Positions 42,075-51,664 are shown, numbered from the stretch's first letter. The stretch: DNA of 64,000 bases from Akkermansiaceae bacterium UBA6138 (GCA_002422425.1 DIVG01000005.1:1-64000), one strand, 5' to 3'. Numbers and translations are program-made. Notes: a model not told the origin generated them from the letters alone.

Positions 42075-42226
42075 GAGATACGGAAGCTGCCGGAAAGTGG
42101 GAAAAGACGCAACTGCAATTCGTTGGCGGAAACGAGGGTCGGCGGGTGCGGTGGCGTTTTTAGAGGTTGGGACGGCCTTCGCTTTTCCCGATGCGCGAAA
42201 GTCGGGCCTGCGCTACCTTTCCCGCG

Positions 42227-43789
42227 ATGGTCAAAAATATTGTCATTGGGGCGCTCACGCTTGCCCTCATCGTCTCGTTCATTCTTCATTTTACGAGGCC
42301 CGATCCGAAACCGGTCGCGCCGGTCGTGGTGACGGTGCCGACTCCGGAGCCTGAACCGGTCGTGCTTCCGGAACCGCAACCCGAGCCCGAGCCGGAACCG
42401 CAGCCGGACCCCCGCTTTCTCGCCTTCGCGGCTGCCTTTGCCTCGGTCGCGGATGATCCGGGCCTGACCGGAGCGGCGATTGGCTTCAGCGTCATCGACT
42501 CCGCCGGCGAGACGATCTACGAGCACAATGGTGAGATCGCGCACATCCCCGCTTCGGCGCTCAAGACGCTCACCACGGCAACCGCGCTAGAGGTGCTGGG
42601 GCCGGAGTTCCGCTTCGAGACCCGACTTGGTGTCAGCGCGCCGGATGAAAACGGCATTTCCAAAGGCGATCTTCTCATCGTGGGCGGTGGTGATCCGATG
42701 CTCTCGATCGCCGACTACCAGTCCTGGGTCGGGGGGGTGCTCAAGGCCGGTCTTGTTTCGGTGCCGGGTCGGGTCATTGGCGATGGCCGCCTTTTCCCCG
42801 GTTCCGTATTTGCGGACTTCTGGAACTGGGGGGATATCGGTAACGGTTATGGCAGCCCGGTCTCGGGTTTGAACCTCGAACACAACCGGTTCACCGCGAG
42901 GGTGGCCCCTGCAGCGATGGAGGGAGAACCGGCCGCGCTCGGTGCGATCCTGCCCGAGGTGCCGGGAGTGGTGTGGAACAACGAAAGCCTCACCGGCCCG
43001 GCGGGCTCGGGAGACGGCATCGTCATTCACGGAGGCGAGCGCACTTCGGTGATGCACGTGCGCGGCACTGTGCCGCCCGGCGAGGAGAGCTATGTCAGAG
43101 GTGCAGTGCCCGATCCCGAAAAGTATGCCGCTCATCATTTGCGCGAAGCGCTCCTCTCTGCGGAGATAACGGTTGGTGGTGCCGCGGTCGGCGCGGGGGA
43201 ACTGATTCTGAAAAAAGAGGCGGTGCCCGTGATCGGGCGGGAACTCCTCGTGCATCGTTCACCCCCGCTCATTGAGATCATCAGGAGCATCCACGAGACT
43301 TCCGACAATCACGAGACGGAATGCCTTTTTCAAACTCTCGCGAGGCGGACGGGGTTGCCGGCGGCTGAGGCGGTGCGAAGCCATTGGGAAGGCCGCGGTC
43401 TTGATCTCCGGGCATGGCGTATGGTCGACGGCTCGGGTCTGGCTCGCGCCGACTTCATCACCCCCCGAACGTTGGCTCGGCTGCAGTATCTTGCTGCTAC
43501 GGGACCGCAGGGCCCGGCTTATGTGGGATCTCTCCTCACCGCCCTTGACGGGGCGCTGCACTTCAAGGCCGGAGCAATGTCAGCGGTGCGATCACTCACC
43601 GGGCTGCTGGAGACGGATTCGGGAGAGATCCTCAGCTTTGCCTTCATTGTGAATCACTACGGCGAGGTATCGTCGGTTCAGCGCCTTCAGGGGGAGTTGC
43701 TCGGGGCGATGACGGCCTGGGACAGGGAACCACCTGTAGAAAAGCAGGAACCTTCCGATGAGGCCAAATCGACGGGCGAGCCCGGGTGA
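42227..43789 (+). CDS. dacB: D-Ala-D-Ala carboxypeptidase/endopeptidase, PBP4 (DacB) type
   Basis: The protein has 520 residues from the ATG at 42227. One N-terminal membrane segment (about 4-22) and a Pro/Glu-rich spacer (about 26-62) put the enzyme in the periplasm. The penicillin-binding signatures are S110-A-L-K113 (catalytic Ser), S359-D-N361 and K447-A-G449. The last is normally K-T-G, so the Thr that contacts beta-lactams is Ala. The family trims peptidoglycan cross-links and stem peptides. An upstream ATG at 42167 is less likely, because it precedes the membrane segment by 20 unconserved residues. It is flanked by two PQQ-propeller genes, one divergent and one convergent. Confidence 0.85.
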   Translation: MVKNIVIGALTLALIVSFILHFTRPDPKPVAPVVVTVPTPEPEPVVLPEPQPEPEPEPQPDPRFLAFAAAFASVADDPGLTGAAIGFSVIDSAGETIYEHNGEIAHIPASALKTLTTATALEVLGPEFRFETRLGVSAPDENGISKGDLLIVGGGDPMLSIADYQSWVGGVLKAGLVSVPGRVIGDGRLFPGSVFADFWNWGDIGNGYGSPVSGLNLEHNRFTARVAPAAMEGEPAALGAILPEVPGVVWNNESLTGPAGSGDGIVIHGGERTSVMHVRGTVPPGEESYVRGAVPDPEKYAAHHLREALLSAEITVGGAAVGAGELILKKEAVPVIGRELLVHRSPPLIEIIRSIHETSDNHETECLFQTLARRTGLPAAEAVRSHWEGRGLDLRAWRMVDGSGLARADFITPRTLARLQYLAATGPQGPAYVGSLLTALDGALHFKAGAMSAVRSLTGLLETDSGEILSFAFIVNHYGEVSSVQRLQGELLGAMTAWDREPPVEKQEPSDEAKSTGEPG

Positions 43790-43793
43790 GTGA

Positions 43794-45143
43794 TTACCTG
43801 GCGATGCCGTAAAGTGCTTTCTCGGACCGGAGGATGAGATGGCCGTCACTCACGGCCGGACTACCTTGAAAACGGCTTGTGTCGGACTCAAGGCGATTGA
43901 TCCGCAGCAGTTCAAAAACCGGTTTCGCCGCGATGACAAAGGTGCCCGCGTTGCGGGTGACCGCGAGGAGATGGCCGTTTACGATAATGGGCGAGGCGTA
44001 GAGGGCCATCCCCTTGCCGTCCTTGCTTGCGACGTCTAGTCGCTCGCGGTAGACAACTTCTCCGGTGTCGGGCTTCGCGCACGAGGCGATCCCGTCTTCG
44101 CTGACCCAGTAAAGGAGGCCCTTGTGCTCGACCGGCACGGGCATGTAGCTCTTTGCCCGGGTGCTTTCCCAGAGGAGCGCTTCCCCGCTGCGGTCTCCCT
44201 CGCCCCCGCCGCGGAAGACGGTTCCGAGGGTGCGCGGGAATCCGCTGAAGAGAGCGATGCGATTTTCGCTCAAGGCGAGGGGGCTTCCCGAGAGATTTCC
44301 CCCGACAGGGCTTTTGGAAAACCAGCGCATTGCCCCGCTCGCCGGGTCAAGTCCGCGGATCTCATCGCGGAAGGCGACGATGAGGTCGGTGCGGTCGTGA
44401 CCCAACACTTGCAGAACGGGCGTGTTGTAAGTTTGCTCAAGCATGGGGTGAGCCATCCGCCAGATCTCCTGTCCGCTGCTTTTTTCAAAGGCGAGGAGAG
44501 CACGTGCTTCGTCGCCGGCGTTGACGATGACCGCGTCATCCGTCAGAACGACACTCGAGGCTGATCCCCAGGTCATCGTCGAAGACAGTGTTCCTGTGGG
44601 GGCGGACCAGATTCGTTTGCCCTCGAGGTCGTAGGCGTAGACGCCGTTCTTTCCGTAAAAGCAGTAGATGCGTTCGCCGTCCGTGGCCGGGGTGCTGCTC
44701 GCATAGCCGTGCTCGGGGAGGAACTCCTGATAAATGTCTTCGGCGCGGGCGGCTGGTTCGCTTGCGGTCCAGAGGAGTTTGCCGGACTCGAGGTCTACGC
44801 AGAGGAGATGGCGCACGAGCTTCAGGGGATCTCTCGTTTCCGCCGGATCATCGCTCTGCCCCGGAGTCTCGCCGTAGCCGGTATAGGCGGTGACATAAAT
44901 ACGGCCGTCCGCGATGATGGGGGAAGACGATCCCGGGCCGGGGAGATCGAGTTTCCACTTCAAATTCGTCGAATCGCTCCACTCAAGAGGAACGGTCGCG
45001 TCGTCCGAGATTCCGGAGCCATTTTCGCCCCGGAAACGGGGCCAGTCGTGAGCGGTCGTCTCTCCCGGTGCCAGGAGGGGGAAGATTGAGAGGAGCGCCG
45101 GGAGGAACAAGAAAGCGGTTTTGCGAAGGTCTACTGGAATCAT
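43794..45143 (-). CDS. Exported PQQ-type beta-propeller protein (second copy)
   Basis: The protein has 449 residues with a Sec signal peptide (about 1-30) and a mature part that starts D-W-P-R-F-R-G-E-N-G-S-G-I-S. The propeller blades show L-L-C-V-D-L-E-S-G-K-L-L-W-T, I-Y-C-F-Y-G-K-N-G-V-Y-A-Y-D-L-E-G-K-R-I-W and other W-rich repeats. It is diverged from the copy at 40818 but shares its overall plan, so the two are old paralogs. A structural role in exported polymer handling or an outer-membrane assembly role (BamB-like) is possible. It converges on dacB with a 4-bp gap and diverges from the DUF1592 gene. Confidence 0.82.
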   Translation of the reverse strand: MIPVDLRKTAFLFLPALLSIFPLLAPGETTAHDWPRFRGENGSGISDDATVPLEWSDSTNLKWKLDLPGPGSSSPIIADGRIYVTAYTGYGETPGQSDDPAETRDPLKLVRHLLCVDLESGKLLWTASEPAARAEDIYQEFLPEHGYASSTPATDGERIYCFYGKNGVYAYDLEGKRIWSAPTGTLSSTMTWGSASSVVLTDDAVIVNAGDEARALLAFEKSSGQEIWRMAHPMLEQTYNTPVLQVLGHDRTDLIVAFRDEIRGLDPASGAMRWFSKSPVGGNLSGSPLALSENRIALFSGFPRTLGTVFRGGGEGDRSGEALLWESTRAKSYMPVPVEHKGLLYWVSEDGIASCAKPDTGEVVYRERLDVASKDGKGMALYASPIIVNGHLLAVTRNAGTFVIAAKPVFELLRINRLESDTSRFQGSPAVSDGHLILRSEKALYGIAR

Positions 45144-45457
45144 CAGAGGTGAAAAGGGCTCGGTTTTTTCCGCTTACGTGATGTTCTATCACGAACGGGG
45201 TTCGTTGCAACATGCGCACTTCCGGCCTTCGCGTCACGGGCCTTCCATTGAAACCGGGTCGGTAGGTTGCCCCGGTTCTCTCCACCCGGACCTTTCGGGC
45301 CCGAGCTGGCCACGATTCGCTACGTGATACCGTCAGTCTGCCTTACCTGTTAAAAGTCTCCCTCTTGTGCCACATTAGGAGGGTTTCCCTCGAAATTGAT
45401 TTCCAACATGCCCTTGCGCGGCGTGTCGGATTGGATAAGGAAACGTAACTCTTTCTG
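45144..45457. other. Intergenic region between divergent genes, no gene seen
   Basis: This 314-bp gap separates the PQQ propeller gene (-) from the DUF1592 gene (+). Only short frames occur and none looks coding. It must contain the two promoters, but I could not identify a consensus pair. Confidence 0.6.
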
Positions 45458-47848
45458 ATGACAGCCCGCTTCATGATTCAAGGCCACCATTTTTTCCCCC
45501 CGGCGAGCCTCTTCGCGTTGCTCACTCTTGTCGCCGGAATGACCGTTCAAGCCGACGAGCAGGCCTACAAGGCCATTGAGCCGATCCTCGCGACCTACTG
45601 TTATGATTGCCATGGCGACGGCATGGACTCCGGTGACTTTGCGATGGATGACTTTCAGAGCATTGCAGAGCACCTCAGGGACTTCGATGTCTGGTATGAA
45701 ATCTGGAAGAATGTCCGCAGTAACCTGATGCCGCCGGCGGACAAACCGCAGTTCAAGACCGAGGAGAGGGAAAAAGTCCTCACCTTTATTGAAACCTCGG
45801 TTTTCAAGATTGATCGAAGCAATCCCGATCCCGGGCGCGTCACGATTCGTCGACTCAATCGCGAAGAGTATCGCCACTCGATCAAGGATCTTCTTCGGAT
45901 TGATTTTAAAGTCGAGGACATCCTGCCGGCAGATGACACCGGTTACGGCTTTGATACGATCGGCGACGTTCTCAGTATTTCGCCTCTTCTCATGGAGAAA
46001 TATCTCGAGGCTGCCACTCTCATTGTCGAAAACGCGATCCCCACCGACGGCCCCGGGATCGTCGAATGGTGGTTTGATGCGAAAAGATTTAAAGACGAAC
46101 GCAACGCCGACTGGGGGGTCGACTGGCTTCCCTTTGATCACGCCCGTAAGATGCAGTCTCATGAGTATGTCAGCCATGACGGCGAATACGAGGTCATGAT
46201 GGATTTCCGCATTCGCGGTTCGAGCGAGGCCACCTCAAATACGGTCACCCTCATGCTCGGAGTGGGGGAGCAGGAGTTGGCCCGTCGCAAGCTCGGTTGG
46301 GATAATTCGGAGCGCATCACCCTGAAAGCAAAGACCGCTTTAAAGAAGGGCAGGGAAGCACCTTTCTGGTTCGCGACCGAGGTGGGTGATCCACCGCAGG
46401 AGGGTGAGAACAAGCTCGGGATCGAGGTGCAGAATGTGCGGATCCGCGGTCCTCTCGATGGCAGTAAAAAAGATTATCCGTGGAATACCCGCTACCTCTT
46501 CTCCGAAGGGCCGCCACCAGTCGATGAGACCCAGCGTGACCCCTATCGGGAGTCCATTATCAGGAAATTCGCGAATCAGGCTTTCCGCCGACCGGTTGAT
46601 GACGCCACCATTGCCAGGCTTGTCGGCCTTGCCCGGGAGGTGGACCTGCAGCCGAATAACACTTTCGAAGACGGCATCGCCGAAGCCGTCACCACCATTC
46701 TCGTGAGCCCCCGCTTTCTCCTGAGGGCCGAGGTGCAGCCCGAGCCGAACAACCCCGGCAAGGTCGTGCCGATTGATGAATATTCGCTCGCCTCGCGGCT
46801 TTCCTACTTTCTCTGGAGCTCCGTGCCCGATGAAGAGCTGCTGAAACTCGCCGGGGAAAACAAGCTTCGGGCCAATTTGCGCTCCCAGATCGACCGGCTT
46901 CTTAAGGACGATAAATCGAAACGTTTCATCACGAATTTTGTGGGCCAGTGGCTTCAGGCCCGTGATGTCGAGACTCTCGCTTTTGATGAACGACGTCTCC
47001 TCGAGGAGAAGGATTTCGAAACGGCGCGAAAGAAATTTAACGGAAATCTCCGTCAGTCGATGCGTCTGGAAAGTGAGTCCTTCTTTGCTCACGTCCTCAG
47101 GGAAAAGCGTCCCGCCACCGAGCTGCTCACCGCGAATTATACCTATCTCAACGAAATCCTCGCCGACTGGTATAAGATCGAGGGAGTCAAAGGCAGTCAC
47201 CTGCGCAAGGTCGATCTGCCGGAGGCCTCCCACCGCGGAGGTATTCTTACCCAGGGCACCTTCCAGCTGGTGACGTCGAATCCGACCCGGACCTCGCCGG
47301 TGAAACGGGGGCTTTTTGTCCTTGAGAACTTCCTCGCTACGCCGCCGCCGCCGGCCGTTCCTGATGTGCCGCCGCTTGAGGAGTCGGCCAAGGGGGAGAA
47401 CAAAAACCTCACTCTCCGGGAGGTTCTCAAGATCCATGCGGAGCAGAAACTCTGTGCCTCGTGCCACATGCGCATGGACCCGATTGGTCTTGCGCTCGAA
47501 AATTACAACGCCATCGGGGTCTGGCGCGATACCGAGAAAGGGCAGCCGATCGATGCCAGTGGTCAGCTCATGACAGGCGAGAAATTCACGAACGCCCGGG
47601 AACTCAGCACCATTCTCGCTTCGGCGCGGAAGAGCGATTTCCACCGGGCCATCTCCGAGAAGCTCCTCACCTATGCGGTCGGTCGCGGCATCGAATATTT
47701 CGATGCGCCCACTATCGACAAAATCGTCGCTGACGCGGAGAAGGCGGGCGGGAGCCTTCTTGAGATTCTCTACGGAGTCGTTGAAAGTGCTCCCTTTCAG
47801 AAGCGCCGCGGCGACGGGGAAATGTTCGCGTCGGCGGCGGGCGAATGA
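45458..47848 (+). CDS. DUF1592-family planctomycete cytochrome c protein (DUF1587/1595/1592/1588/1585)
   Basis: The protein has 796 residues with a signal peptide (about 1-31). A heme c site C48-Y-D-C-H52 is followed by G-D-G-M-D-S-G-D. The multidomain order is then recognisable: DUF1587-like (R-L-N-R-E-E-Y-R-H-S-I-K-D-L-L, about 130-144), DUF1595, DUF1592 (L-A-S-R-L-S-Y-F-L-W-S-S-V-P-D, about 444-458), DUF1588 with C-A-S-C-H-M-R-M-D-P-I-G (about 666-677) and DUF1585 at the end. Such proteins usually precede a DUF1552 gene; here the next gene is a small NTF2-like protein. It heads the plus-strand cluster to 53200. The protein is probably periplasmic or outer-membrane. Confidence 0.9.
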   Translation: MTARFMIQGHHFFPPASLFALLTLVAGMTVQADEQAYKAIEPILATYCYDCHGDGMDSGDFAMDDFQSIAEHLRDFDVWYEIWKNVRSNLMPPADKPQFKTEEREKVLTFIETSVFKIDRSNPDPGRVTIRRLNREEYRHSIKDLLRIDFKVEDILPADDTGYGFDTIGDVLSISPLLMEKYLEAATLIVENAIPTDGPGIVEWWFDAKRFKDERNADWGVDWLPFDHARKMQSHEYVSHDGEYEVMMDFRIRGSSEATSNTVTLMLGVGEQELARRKLGWDNSERITLKAKTALKKGREAPFWFATEVGDPPQEGENKLGIEVQNVRIRGPLDGSKKDYPWNTRYLFSEGPPPVDETQRDPYRESIIRKFANQAFRRPVDDATIARLVGLAREVDLQPNNTFEDGIAEAVTTILVSPRFLLRAEVQPEPNNPGKVVPIDEYSLASRLSYFLWSSVPDEELLKLAGENKLRANLRSQIDRLLKDDKSKRFITNFVGQWLQARDVETLAFDERRLLEEKDFETARKKFNGNLRQSMRLESESFFAHVLREKRPATELLTANYTYLNEILADWYKIEGVKGSHLRKVDLPEASHRGGILTQGTFQLVTSNPTRTSPVKRGLFVLENFLATPPPPAVPDVPPLEESAKGENKNLTLREVLKIHAEQKLCASCHMRMDPIGLALENYNAIGVWRDTEKGQPIDASGQLMTGEKFTNARELSTILASARKSDFHRAISEKLLTYAVGRGIEYFDAPTIDKIVADAEKAGGSLLEILYGVVESAPFQKRRGDGEMFASAAGE

Positions 47849-47878
47849 GTCTGCTTTCTTTTATCCGGCAAGGCTGTT

Positions 47879-48298
47879 ATGGGAAAAAGTTCGCCGGAAG
47901 ATCTCGCTCATTTGTGGTTCAATCGCGTTTGGAATGCGCTCGACGAAGAAGCGGTCCTCCAGTTGATGCATCGCAGGGGCGAAATCCTCGGGCTCGGAAC
48001 GACTGTTCTGGGACGGGATGAATTTCTTAGCTATCACAGGGCCTTTCGACGGGGATTTGACCGGGTTCGTATCGAGATCGTCGATCTTGTCGCCGAGGGT
48101 GCCGCCGCCGCCGGTCATGCCCGTTTCTCGGCGGTCCATCGGGTCTCGGGACGTGAGGTGGATGCCCTTCTGAGTTTTGCGGTTCGATTTGAAGGCGGAA
48201 AGTTGCGCTGGGCGCGCCACGTGGTCGATTTTACCGCACTTCTTTCCCAGGTTGGCACCCTTGACCCGAGGGCCGTTGGCCTCCTCTTCGAGTCCTGA
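47879..48298 (+). CDS. NTF2-like/SnoaL-type small protein
   Basis: This 139-residue protein shows the NTF2 helix pattern. The first helix has L-W-F-N-R-V-W-N-A-L-D-E-E-A-V-L-Q-L-M. A G-L-G-T-T-V-L-G-R-D-E-F segment and a C-terminal strand V-R-F-E-G-G-K-L-R-W follow. There is no signal peptide. Its ligand is unknown. It lies 30 bp after the DUF1592 gene and 49 bp before the DUF5722 gene, so it is probably in the same transcript. The contrast between a cytoplasmic NTF2-like protein and exported neighbours suggests that it handles a small product of the exported enzymes, which is an inference. Confidence 0.6.
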   Translation: MGKSSPEDLAHLWFNRVWNALDEEAVLQLMHRRGEILGLGTTVLGRDEFLSYHRAFRRGFDRVRIEIVDLVAEGAAAAGHARFSAVHRVSGREVDALLSFAVRFEGGKLRWARHVVDFTALLSQVGTLDPRAVGLLFES

Positions 48299-48347
48299 TA
48301 CCCTTTTTTGCGCTGCCGGGGGCGATTAGCGATCTCTCCTTTCTCCG

Positions 48348-50426
48348 ATGAAAGAGTCGACCGTATCCAAATTCTTCAAAATGAGTAATTCGCCTACTTT
48401 CCTGAACCCCGTCGTTTTCTCCTTCGGCGTCTTGCTCCTGTCCGTTTTCGCCACACTCCCCGCCGCCGAATCTATAGCGTTGAAAACCGGCCCTCATCGC
48501 GATGTCGCGATTGAGCCCCTCGGGGAAGGGGTCTCCGAAATTGTCGTCAGTGGCGTCTCTCCGCATTTCTGGACTGCTCCGGTGCCGCTTGACTTCGACC
48601 CTGACAAACACACCGTTGTTGCCTTCGAGTATTTTTCGCCTTCCGGTGTCGAGTCCATTTCGGTGCGGTATCGCCAACCGGACGGAAGCATGACCCTCGG
48701 CGGATCGGCCTCGCTGCCGCTTGCAGAGACATGGCAGCCTTTTGCGATTGATTTCTCAAAGGGGGAGCCGGCCCCGCCGAAAGGGGATGCGGCGATGCGA
48801 TTCCATTTTGCGATCAATTACAATCCTAAAGCCTCGTTCCGCATCCGGAAGTTTGAGGTGCGCGCCCCGACCTCCGCCGAGATCGCGGCGGCAGCGGATC
48901 GGGACGCCCTGACGGCCCGACGTGAGGCGGACGCGAACGTCTATCTCGGATACTTGCGGGCCGATCATCCGAACGTTATCACCGGCGTCTCGATTGGTGC
49001 GGAGACGATTGTCGTGAGAGGCCGAGCCACCGTGGCGGGCCTCCTGCGCGAGGTCCCCCCGCACGTCGCCTCCCACGGAAAATCGGAAGTCGCTGCCCCC
49101 GCCGGGGTCGATCCGGGAGATTTCGAGATTTCCCTGCCCCGCTTCGACGGTGAGGGAAAAAGAGACCGCGCTCTCTCGCGCTGGAGGCTCGAGGAAGAGT
49201 CGGGCGGCATTCTCTCGCATGCGCGCTGGCCCGACCGGGTCGAGGCGGGAATCGCGGCGGACCTGCCGCGGCTTTCGGCTTCTCATCAAAAGGGACTTGG
49301 CGGCGTCCCCGCGATTGCGAATGGCGGGCACGAGATCTTCGACCTGGGGATAGGCCACGCGACAGTCAATTTTATCGTCTCATCTCTCATCGCCGCGACG
49401 CCGCGTCCGGGATTCGAGTCCTTTATGTTCGAGGGGCGGGAGTGGTTTTTTAATGCCGGTTATTTGAGACAGACCGTGACGACGGTGCAGCATCTTTGCG
49501 AGAGGGATATCATCGTCAGCTGCATTCTCCTCGTAGGCAATGAGGCGGGACATCCCATGACCCACCCCGAGGCGGAGCGTCGCGGGATTTACTCCATGCC
49601 GAACCTCGCCCGGATGGAGGGTGCGGCGCACTACCTCGCGGCACTTCATCTGCTGGGTGAACGGTTCACGCGCCCGGCCTCCCGTGTCAGCAACTGGATT
49701 ATTCACAACGAGATCGACCAGGCGGGAGTCTGGACCACTATGGGCGACCAGCCGCTCGCGCGTTACCTCGAGACTTACATGCGCTCGGCTCGTCTCGTTC
49801 ATCACACGATGCGGCTGCGCGATCCGCACGCCCGTGTCTTTGTCTCCCTGACCCATCACTGGAGTCAGCGGAGCGCCGGCGCGGGCACCTACCGGGTGCG
49901 GGACCTCGTCGACCTCTTTGCCGGAATGAGCCGTGCCGAGGGTGACTTCGAGTGGGGGATCGCCTACCATCCTTACCCGCGCGATCTCCGCAATCCCGAT
50001 ACGTGGAATGACACCGAAGTCACTGCGGACTTCGACACTCCCTACATCACCCCCAAGAATCTTGAGGTTCTGCCAGCCTACCTCGCGCAGAATCACTTCC
50101 TCTTTCAGGGAAAAAAGCCGCGAACGATCCTCTTTTCGGAACAGGGCTTCAATACCCCGACTCTCAGTGAGGAGGACCAGCGCCGTCAGGTCGCCGGCCT
50201 GATTTATACTTTCCGCAAATTGAAAACCCTCTCCACGGTGGAGGCTTATCATCTCCACCGCTATCAGGACATGCCCGACCGCGAGGGCGGATTGCGGCTC
50301 GGGATCATTGACGAGCACGGGGGCCGCAAGCTCGGATGGGGCGCTTATGCGGCGATCGGAACCGAGGATGAAGCGCCCTTCGCCGCTATTGCCGATGAAG
50401 TGATGACGGGTCGGAAGAAGCAATGA
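48348..50426 (+). CDS. DUF5722 exported protein with a GH-like TIM barrel
   Basis: The protein has 692 residues with a signal peptide-like N-terminus (about 1-44). Residues about 45-170 form a beta-rich N-terminal domain with a carbohydrate-binding flavour. The central part (about 330-640) resembles a TIM-barrel glycoside hydrolase of clan GH-A type. H-N-E455-I-D has the Asn-Glu pair typical of the acid/base position, and F-S-E598-Q-G is a candidate nucleophile. The 143-residue separation is reasonable for such a fold. The S-N-W-I-I-H run before the Asn and the H-L-H-R-Y-Q strand later also fit. DUF5722 itself is functionally uncharacterised. The gene is within the plus-strand cluster. Confidence 0.72.
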   Translation: MKESTVSKFFKMSNSPTFLNPVVFSFGVLLLSVFATLPAAESIALKTGPHRDVAIEPLGEGVSEIVVSGVSPHFWTAPVPLDFDPDKHTVVAFEYFSPSGVESISVRYRQPDGSMTLGGSASLPLAETWQPFAIDFSKGEPAPPKGDAAMRFHFAINYNPKASFRIRKFEVRAPTSAEIAAAADRDALTARREADANVYLGYLRADHPNVITGVSIGAETIVVRGRATVAGLLREVPPHVASHGKSEVAAPAGVDPGDFEISLPRFDGEGKRDRALSRWRLEEESGGILSHARWPDRVEAGIAADLPRLSASHQKGLGGVPAIANGGHEIFDLGIGHATVNFIVSSLIAATPRPGFESFMFEGREWFFNAGYLRQTVTTVQHLCERDIIVSCILLVGNEAGHPMTHPEAERRGIYSMPNLARMEGAAHYLAALHLLGERFTRPASRVSNWIIHNEIDQAGVWTTMGDQPLARYLETYMRSARLVHHTMRLRDPHARVFVSLTHHWSQRSAGAGTYRVRDLVDLFAGMSRAEGDFEWGIAYHPYPRDLRNPDTWNDTEVTADFDTPYITPKNLEVLPAYLAQNHFLFQGKKPRTILFSEQGFNTPTLSEEDQRRQVAGLIYTFRKLKTLSTVEAYHLHRYQDMPDREGGLRLGIIDEHGGRKLGWGAYAAIGTEDEAPFAAIADEVMTGRKKQ

Positions 50427-50486
50427 AATCAACCGTTTTTTTCAAAGAGTTTGGCGGGTCAACCGTATCTAGGTTAGGTTAACAGC

Positions 50487-51611
50487 ATGCCCGCAGTGCC
50501 CAGAGTTTTTTCCATCGCCGCCATCGCTTTTGCGTGGCTCAGCCTGACTGCAGCCATCACGCGCGCCCAGGTCGGGGGGGCACCGGCGGGCTTTAACGAT
50601 ATTGCCCGTTTTGTCGCCGGGCAGCCGCTCAGTCCCGGCAGCCCGTTGCGGCGACTCGACAGTCTTCCCGCCGTGCGCCGTCACATGACCGATTCGGCAG
50701 CCCTCTCGAAAACATGGCAGGATCGCCGTCTAAATGTCATTCGCGACTGGGCAAAGCAGGAAATTCATCCAAAAATCTCGCGTCCAAAGATGGTGAAATA
50801 TCCCTTCTCCGGACCCGATTTCGTTCACGCCGCGACGCTTTTTCCCGGGGCTGATGAATACATCCTCGTCGGGCTCGAACCCCTCGGGACCCTGCCGAAT
50901 TTCACCGAGATGACGGATCCCGAGCTCAACGGCTATCTTTCGCACCTCAATCACACGCTTCGCAGTATTTCACAGCGCAGCTTTTTCATCACCACGGAGA
51001 TGCGTGAGGATTTCGGAAAAGCCGGGGGTGTCGGCGGGGTCTATCCCGTGCTGCTTTATTTTGCGGCGCTGACCAATCACGAGGTCACCAACGGCCAGTT
51101 CGTGAAGCTCGCCGCGAACGGTGAGGCGGTCGTCTCCGGAGCGGCCGAGGCTGACGGCATCTGGCTGCAGATCCGTGCGCTCGATCGCCTTCCGGATTTC
51201 CCGCTGACGCAGAGTCTCTATTACTTTAAATCCGATCTTTCCGATTCGGGCTTCAAAGCGAGCAGTCCGATGAAGGCCTTTCTCGATCGGAGACCCGGGG
51301 GCATGGGGTATCTCAAGGCGGCTTCCTACCTGATGCATACCGAGGCTTTCACGAATATTCGAAACTACCTCGTCGGCGATTGTCAGTATATTCTGCAGGA
51401 CGAGTCAGGCATTCCTGCCGAGTTTTTGGCAACCTATTACAATGCCTCCTACTACGGGAAATATATCGGCCCGATCGACACCTTTGCCGAGCATGACCAG
51501 CCCTTCCTCCATCAGATCTACCGGTCCGGTGCGGCGAAGCCACTCCCTTTCGGGACCGGTTATAGGATGCGCGATGAGGACGCGATCCAGATTTTCGGGA
51601 TCCGGAAATAG
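50487..51611 (+). CDS. Exported hypothetical protein, 374 aa
   Basis: The signal peptide (about 1-28, ending T-R-A-Q) is followed by a soluble domain. No family was recognised. Features include Y-I-L-V-G-L-E-P-L-G near residue 130, an S-Q-R-S-F-F-I-T-T-E-M-R-E stretch near 162, and Y-N-A-S-Y-Y-G-K-Y near the end. There is a single Cys (about residue 298) and no CxxCH. The gene is 60 bp after the DUF5722 gene and 53 bp before the sulfatase gene, so it is probably part of that secreted cluster and could be a binding or processing partner. No function is proposed. Confidence 0.7.
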   Translation: MPAVPRVFSIAAIAFAWLSLTAAITRAQVGGAPAGFNDIARFVAGQPLSPGSPLRRLDSLPAVRRHMTDSAALSKTWQDRRLNVIRDWAKQEIHPKISRPKMVKYPFSGPDFVHAATLFPGADEYILVGLEPLGTLPNFTEMTDPELNGYLSHLNHTLRSISQRSFFITTEMREDFGKAGGVGGVYPVLLYFAALTNHEVTNGQFVKLAANGEAVVSGAAEADGIWLQIRALDRLPDFPLTQSLYYFKSDLSDSGFKASSPMKAFLDRRPGGMGYLKAASYLMHTEAFTNIRNYLVGDCQYILQDESGIPAEFLATYYNASYYGKYIGPIDTFAEHDQPFLHQIYRSGAAKPLPFGTGYRMRDEDAIQIFGIRK

Positions 51612-51664
51612 CGGGAAAAGGCTGGAACGGGCGACGAGGTTCAGGCTAGAATAACTCGTCTCCC

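Noticed and set aside
46340..47644. 434-codon minus-strand frame
   Set aside because: It is antisense to the DUF1592 multidomain protein, which has two heme sites and a full domain order.
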